A stretch of 64,000 nucleotides of DNA from Leptobrachium leishanense (lineage: Eukaryota; Chordata; Amphibia; Anura; Megophryidae): assembly GCA_009667805.1 (NCBI GenBank), contig CM019069.1:61931422-61995421 (forward strand), in the 5' to 3' direction. Position numbers and translations under genes: made by a program. This document shows, one piece after another, positions 59,710 to 64,000 of the stretch. Numbering within the stretch: the first letter of the stretch is position 1; every line of letters begins with the position of its first letter. The notes below the pieces were generated by a model that made no database searches, was not told the origin of the DNA, and saw only the letters and a list, made by a program, of their open reading frames with translations.

Positions 59710-61626
59710 ATTGATACCACCCATGTATAAGGTATGTCGGGTCATTTAGGGGCTAATAGGCCTTATTTGGGGGGTGCGCATTTCAGTTTTCCAACTTCGA
59801 ATTCTCACATTTCGTCATCATGCACCCATGTCCTATTTGGGACATTTTTGAAGCCGGCCAAAGTAATTTACCCCCATCAAACCATATATTTTTAGAAAGG
59901 GCACACCCTAGGGTGCTTCAAAGAGTTGTATTTTAACACTTTCCATGCACTAGCTCTATGTCAAACTTTCAGGTAGTCACTTTTTGGGTTATTTTTTCAC
60001 ACACATTGTACTTTAGGCATGAATTGTCAAATCCAGTTATGGGTTACTGCCAAAAAACACCCCAAAATATGTTCAGCAACATCTTCTGAGTAAATTGATA
60101 CCACCCATGTATAGGTATGTCGGGTCATTTAGGGGCTAATAGGCCTTATTTGGGGGGTGCGCATTTCAGTTTTCCAACTTGGAATTTTCACATTTCGTCA
60201 TCATTCACCCATGTCCTATTTGGGACATTTTTGAAGCCGGCCAAAGTAATTTACCCCCATCAAACCATATATTTTTAGAATGGGCACAACCTAGGGTGCT
60301 TCAAAGAGTTGTTTTTTAACACTTTCCATGCACTAGCTCTATGTCAAACTTTCAGGTAGTCACTTTTTGTGTTATTTTTTCACACACATTGTACTTTAGG
60401 CATGAATTGTCAAATCCAGTTATGGTGTTACTGCCAAAAAACACCCCAAAATATGTTCAGCAACATCTTCTGAGTAAATTGATACCACCCATGTATAGGT
60501 ATGTCGGGTCATTTGGGGGCTAATAGGCCTTATTTGGGGGGCTGCGCATTTCAGTTTTCCAACTTGGAATTCTCACATTTCGTCATCATGCACCCATGTC
60601 CTATTTGGGACATTTTTGAAGCCGGCCAAAGTAATTTACCCCCATCAAACCATATATTTTTAGAAAGGGCACACCCTAGGGTGCTTCAAAGAGTTGTATT
60701 TTAACACTTTCCATGCACTAGCTCTATGTCAAACTTTCAGGTAGTCACCTTTGGTTATTTTTTCACACACATTGTACTTTAGGTATGAATTGTCAAATCC
60801 AGTTATGGGTTACTGCCAAAAAACACCCCAAAATATGTTCAGCAACATCTTCTGAGTAAATTGATACCACCCATGTATAGGTATGTTGGGTCATTTGGGG
60901 GCTAATAGGCCTTATTTGGGGGGTGCGCATTTCAATTTTCCAACTTGGAATTTTCACATTTCGTAATCATGCACCCATGTCCTATTTGGGACATTTTTGA
61001 AGCCGGCCAAAGTAATTTACCCCCATCAAACCATATATTTTTAGAAAGGGCACACCTAGGGTGCTTCAAAGAGTTGTATTTTAACACTTTCCATGCACTA
61101 GCTCTATGTCAAACTTTCAGGTAGTCACTTTTTGGGTTATTTTTTCACACACATTGTACTTTAGGCATGAATTGTCAAATCCAGTTATGGGTTACTGCCA
61201 AAAAACACCCCAAAATATGTTCAGCAACATCTTCTGAGTAAATTGATACCACCCATGTATAGGTATGTCGGGTCATTTGGGGGCTAATAGGCCTTATTTG
61301 GGGGTTGCGCATTTCAGTTTTCCAACTTGGAATTTTCACATTTCGTCATCATGCACCCATGTCCTATTTGGGACATTTTTGAAGCCAGCCAAAGTAATTT
61401 ACCCCCATCAAACCATATATTTTTAGAAAGGGCACACCCTAGGGTGCTTCAAAGAGTTGTATTTTAACACTTTCCATGCACTACCTCTATGTCAAACTTT
61501 CAGGTAGTCACTTTTTGGGTTATTTTTTCACACACATTGTACTTTAGGCATGAATTGTCAAATCCAGTTATGGGTTACTGCCAAAAAACACCCCAAAATA
61601 TGTTCAGCAACATCTTCTGAGTAAAG
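59710..61626. repeat. Tandem satellite A, ~383-bp unit, 5 copies
   Basis: 'ggtatgtcgggtcattt' recurs at 59731, 60114, 60498, 60880 (one mismatch) and 61262, i.e. spacings of 382-384 bp. Units are ~97% alike by eye. The first is cut by the gap. No conserved ORF. Confidence 0.97.
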
Positions 61627-64000
61627 TGATACCACCCATATATAGATTTGTTCTGTTGTTTTTGGGGTGCTACGCCAATCTTTGACATGTGCTTGTCAAT
61701 TTTCTAATTTGACATACAGTATCTTCTTTGCTTATCTTCTTTTTAAGGGCCTTTTTACATACCCCAGTTTTATGAACGTGCATATATTTGGTAAGCTAAC
61801 ACCCCAAAGTATTGTAAATGGAGTGTTTTTATGCTATGGATGCAACCGTTTGCTCCAAACAAATTGGATACTGTTTGGTGGTCATTTTTCATTTTCACAC
61901 CCACATCAGTTTTGGACTGTGATTTAGGAACACGGTTGTTTGTTACTGCATGAAAACTCTCCAGGTTGTTTTCTGCAAGGTCTCCTGAGTACACCCATGC
62001 CCCCCATGCATAGGTTTGCCAGGATTTTGGGGAGGTTCAAATACAATTTTTATGACTTTGTCATTGGAGTTAAAATTGAGATTATTTATTCAGCTAGGCC
62101 TAGCTTTGGTTTTGGGTCTACCGCATACCCCAGTTTGAATTATTGCCAGAAAATTGTTTATATTTGTTATGTTGACACCCCAAGGTATTGCATATGGAGT
62201 GCTTTGATGCCATGGATGCAACGGTTTTAGCCCAAAACATTTGAGAAGGTGTGTGGTGTAATTTTTCAATTTTCAGATTTTTAACGCCCACATTAGATTT
62301 GGACTGTGATTTAGGAGACACTGTTGTTTGTTACTGCATGAAAACTCTCCAGGTTGTTTTCTGCAAGGTCTTCTGAGTACACCCATGCCCCCCATGCATA
62401 GTTTGCCAGGATTTTGGGAAGGTTCAAATACAATTTTTATGACTTTGTCATTGGAGTTGAAATTGAGATTATTTCTTCAGCTAGGCCTAGCTTTGGTTTT
62501 GGGTCTACCGCATACCCCAGTTTGAATTATTGCCAGAAAATTGTTTATATTGTTATGTTGACACCCCAAGGTATTGCATATGGAGTGCTTTGATGCCATG
62601 GATGCAACGGTTTTAGCCCAAAACATTTGAGAAGGTGTGTGGTGTAATTTTTCAATTTTCAGATTTTTACGCCCACATTAGATTTGGACTGTGATTTAGG
62701 AGACACTGTTGTTTGTTACTGCATGAAAACTCTCCAGGTTGTTTTCTGCAAGGTCTCCTGAGTACACCCATGCCCCCCATGTATAGGTTTGCCAGGATTT
62801 TGGGAAGGTTCAAATACAATTTTTATGACTTTGTCATTGGAGTTGAAATTGAGATTATTTCTTCAGCTAGGCCTAGCTTTGGTTTTGGGTCTACCGCATA
62901 CCCCAGTTTGAATTATTGCCAGAAAATGTTTTATATTTGTTATGTTGACACCCCAAGGTATTGCATATGGAGTGCTTTGATGCCATGGATGCAACGGTTT
63001 TAGCCCAAAACATTTGAGAAGGTGTGTGGTGTAATTTTTCAATTTTCAGATTTTTACGCCCACATTAGATTTGGACTGTGATTTAGGAGACACTGTTGTT
63101 TGTTACTGCATGAAAACTCTCCAGGTTGTTTTCTGCAAGGTCTCCTGAGTACACCCATGCCCCCCATGCATAGGTTTGCCAGGATTTTGGGAAGGTTCAA
63201 ATACAATTTTTATGACTTTGTCATTGGAGTTGAAATTGAGATTATTTCTTCAACTAGGCCTAGCTTTGGTTTTGGGTCTACCGCATACCCCAGTTTGAAT
63301 TATTGCCAGAAAATTGTTTATATTTGTTATGTTGACACCCCAAGGTATTGCATATGGAGTGCTTTGATGCCATGGATGCAACGGTTTTAGCCCAAAACAT
63401 TTGAGAAGGTGTGTGGTGTAATTTTTCAATTTTCAGATTTTTACGCCCACATTAGATTTGGACTGTGATTTAGGAGACACTGTTGTTTGTTACTGCATGA
63501 AAACTCTCCAGGTTGTTTTCTGCAAGGTCTCCTGAGTACACCCATGCCCCCCATGCATAGGTTTGCCAGGATTTTGGGAAGGTTCAAATACAATTTTTAT
63601 GACTTTGTCATTGGAGTTGAAATTGAGATTATTTCTTCAGCTAGGCCTAGCTTTGGTTTTGGGTCTACCGCATACCCCAGTTTGAATTATTGCCAGAAAA
63701 TTGTTTATATTTGTTATGTTGACACCCCAAGGTATTGCATATGGAGTGCTTTGATGCCATGGATGCAACGGTTTTAGCCCAAAACATTTGAGAAGGTGTG
63801 TGGTGTAATTTTTCAATTTTCAGATTTTTACGCCCACATTAGATTTGGACTGTGATTTAGGAGACACTGTTGTTTGTTACTGCATGAAAACTCTCCAGGT
63901 TGTTTTCTGCAAGGTCTCCTGAGTACACCCATGCCCCCCATGCATAGGTTTGCCAGGATTTTGGGAAGGTTCAAATACAATTTTTATGACTTTGTCATTG
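61627..64000. repeat. Tandem satellite B, ~387-bp unit, running off the window
   Basis: After one intermediate unit (61627-61950), 'gcatgaaaactctccaggtt' recurs at about 61949, 62337, 62722, 63109, 63496 and 63883 (spacing 385-388). Each unit carries the same 96-codon frame except where an indel breaks it, as expected from copying, not from coding. Confidence 0.97.

Noticed and set aside
61940..63777. Recurrent 96-codon ORF (MLLHENSPGCF...)
   Set aside because: Repeated because the satellite unit is repeated; broken by an indel in one unit, no family match, no codon-level signs of selection visible.
61627..64000. CRISPR-like array (regular repeats)
   Set aside because: Units of ~387 bp are repeated along their whole length with no unique spacers; the window is vertebrate satellite DNA.

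Overview
This looks like a vertebrate genomic window, most likely from a frog. The evidence is vertebrate-style spliced exons, many ~45-bp-scale to multi-kb introns packed with L2, L1/Tx1, Ty3/Gypsy, hAT, Tc1-mariner and piggyBac-like (TTAA) repeats, and an L2 3' tail of the kind abundant in amphibian DNA. The species cannot be named from the sequence alone. There is one 100-N assembly gap (59610-59709).

The only host gene I can support is the 3' (C-terminal) part of an aldehyde oxidase (AOX, molybdo-flavoenzyme) on the minus strand. I could place 20 consecutive exons by reading frame, splice sites and family motifs, from 58852 down to the stop codon at 6821, with an AATAAA at 6706-6711. They encode 817 residues: the end of the FAD/linker region and the whole molybdenum-cofactor domain. 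The N-terminal 2Fe-2S and FAD domains lie beyond the right edge of the window. Active-site substitutions relative to xanthine dehydrogenase (Ala and Val in place of the purine-binding Glu and Arg) point to aldehyde oxidase.

Most of the rest is mobile DNA, much of it nested. Region 1-6.7 kb (downstream of AOX): TTAA-flanked piggyBac-like fragments, a Tc1-like relic carrying a hAT MITE, a mariner-like MITE, other TIR elements and a Gypsy solo LTR. 6.8-16.4 kb: terminal AOX exons, a second solo LTR and a 5.75-kb composite insertion with a perfect 16-bp target-site duplication (TSD), containing an L1/Tx1-type ORF1 and a nearly complete L2 ORF2. 18.1-21.9 kb: a TTAA-flanked element containing a hAT-like element expanded by a 1.9-kb GC-rich minisatellite. 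22.9-38.8 kb: a Ty3/Gypsy element with PNMA-like Gag, tRNA-Pro primer site and two LTRs, split in its reverse transcriptase by a 7.7-kb hAT element. That hAT is itself split by a 6.8-kb hAT element carrying a five-exon Myb/SANT-like gene. 41.2-48.4 kb: a second L2 copy, a piggyBac-like element, a LINE 3' fragment and a minisatellite-bearing hAT element. 48.6-58.9 kb: the dense block of AOX exons. 59.4-64 kb: a Helitron-like 5' end, the gap, and two related ~385-bp tandem satellites running off the window.

The AOX exons form one transcription unit whose large introns (18.3, 6.5, 6.1 and 5.9 kb) are large because of these insertions. The mobile elements are independent of AOX, though the solo LTR at 5661-6613 lies just past the AOX poly(A) signal in antisense orientation.
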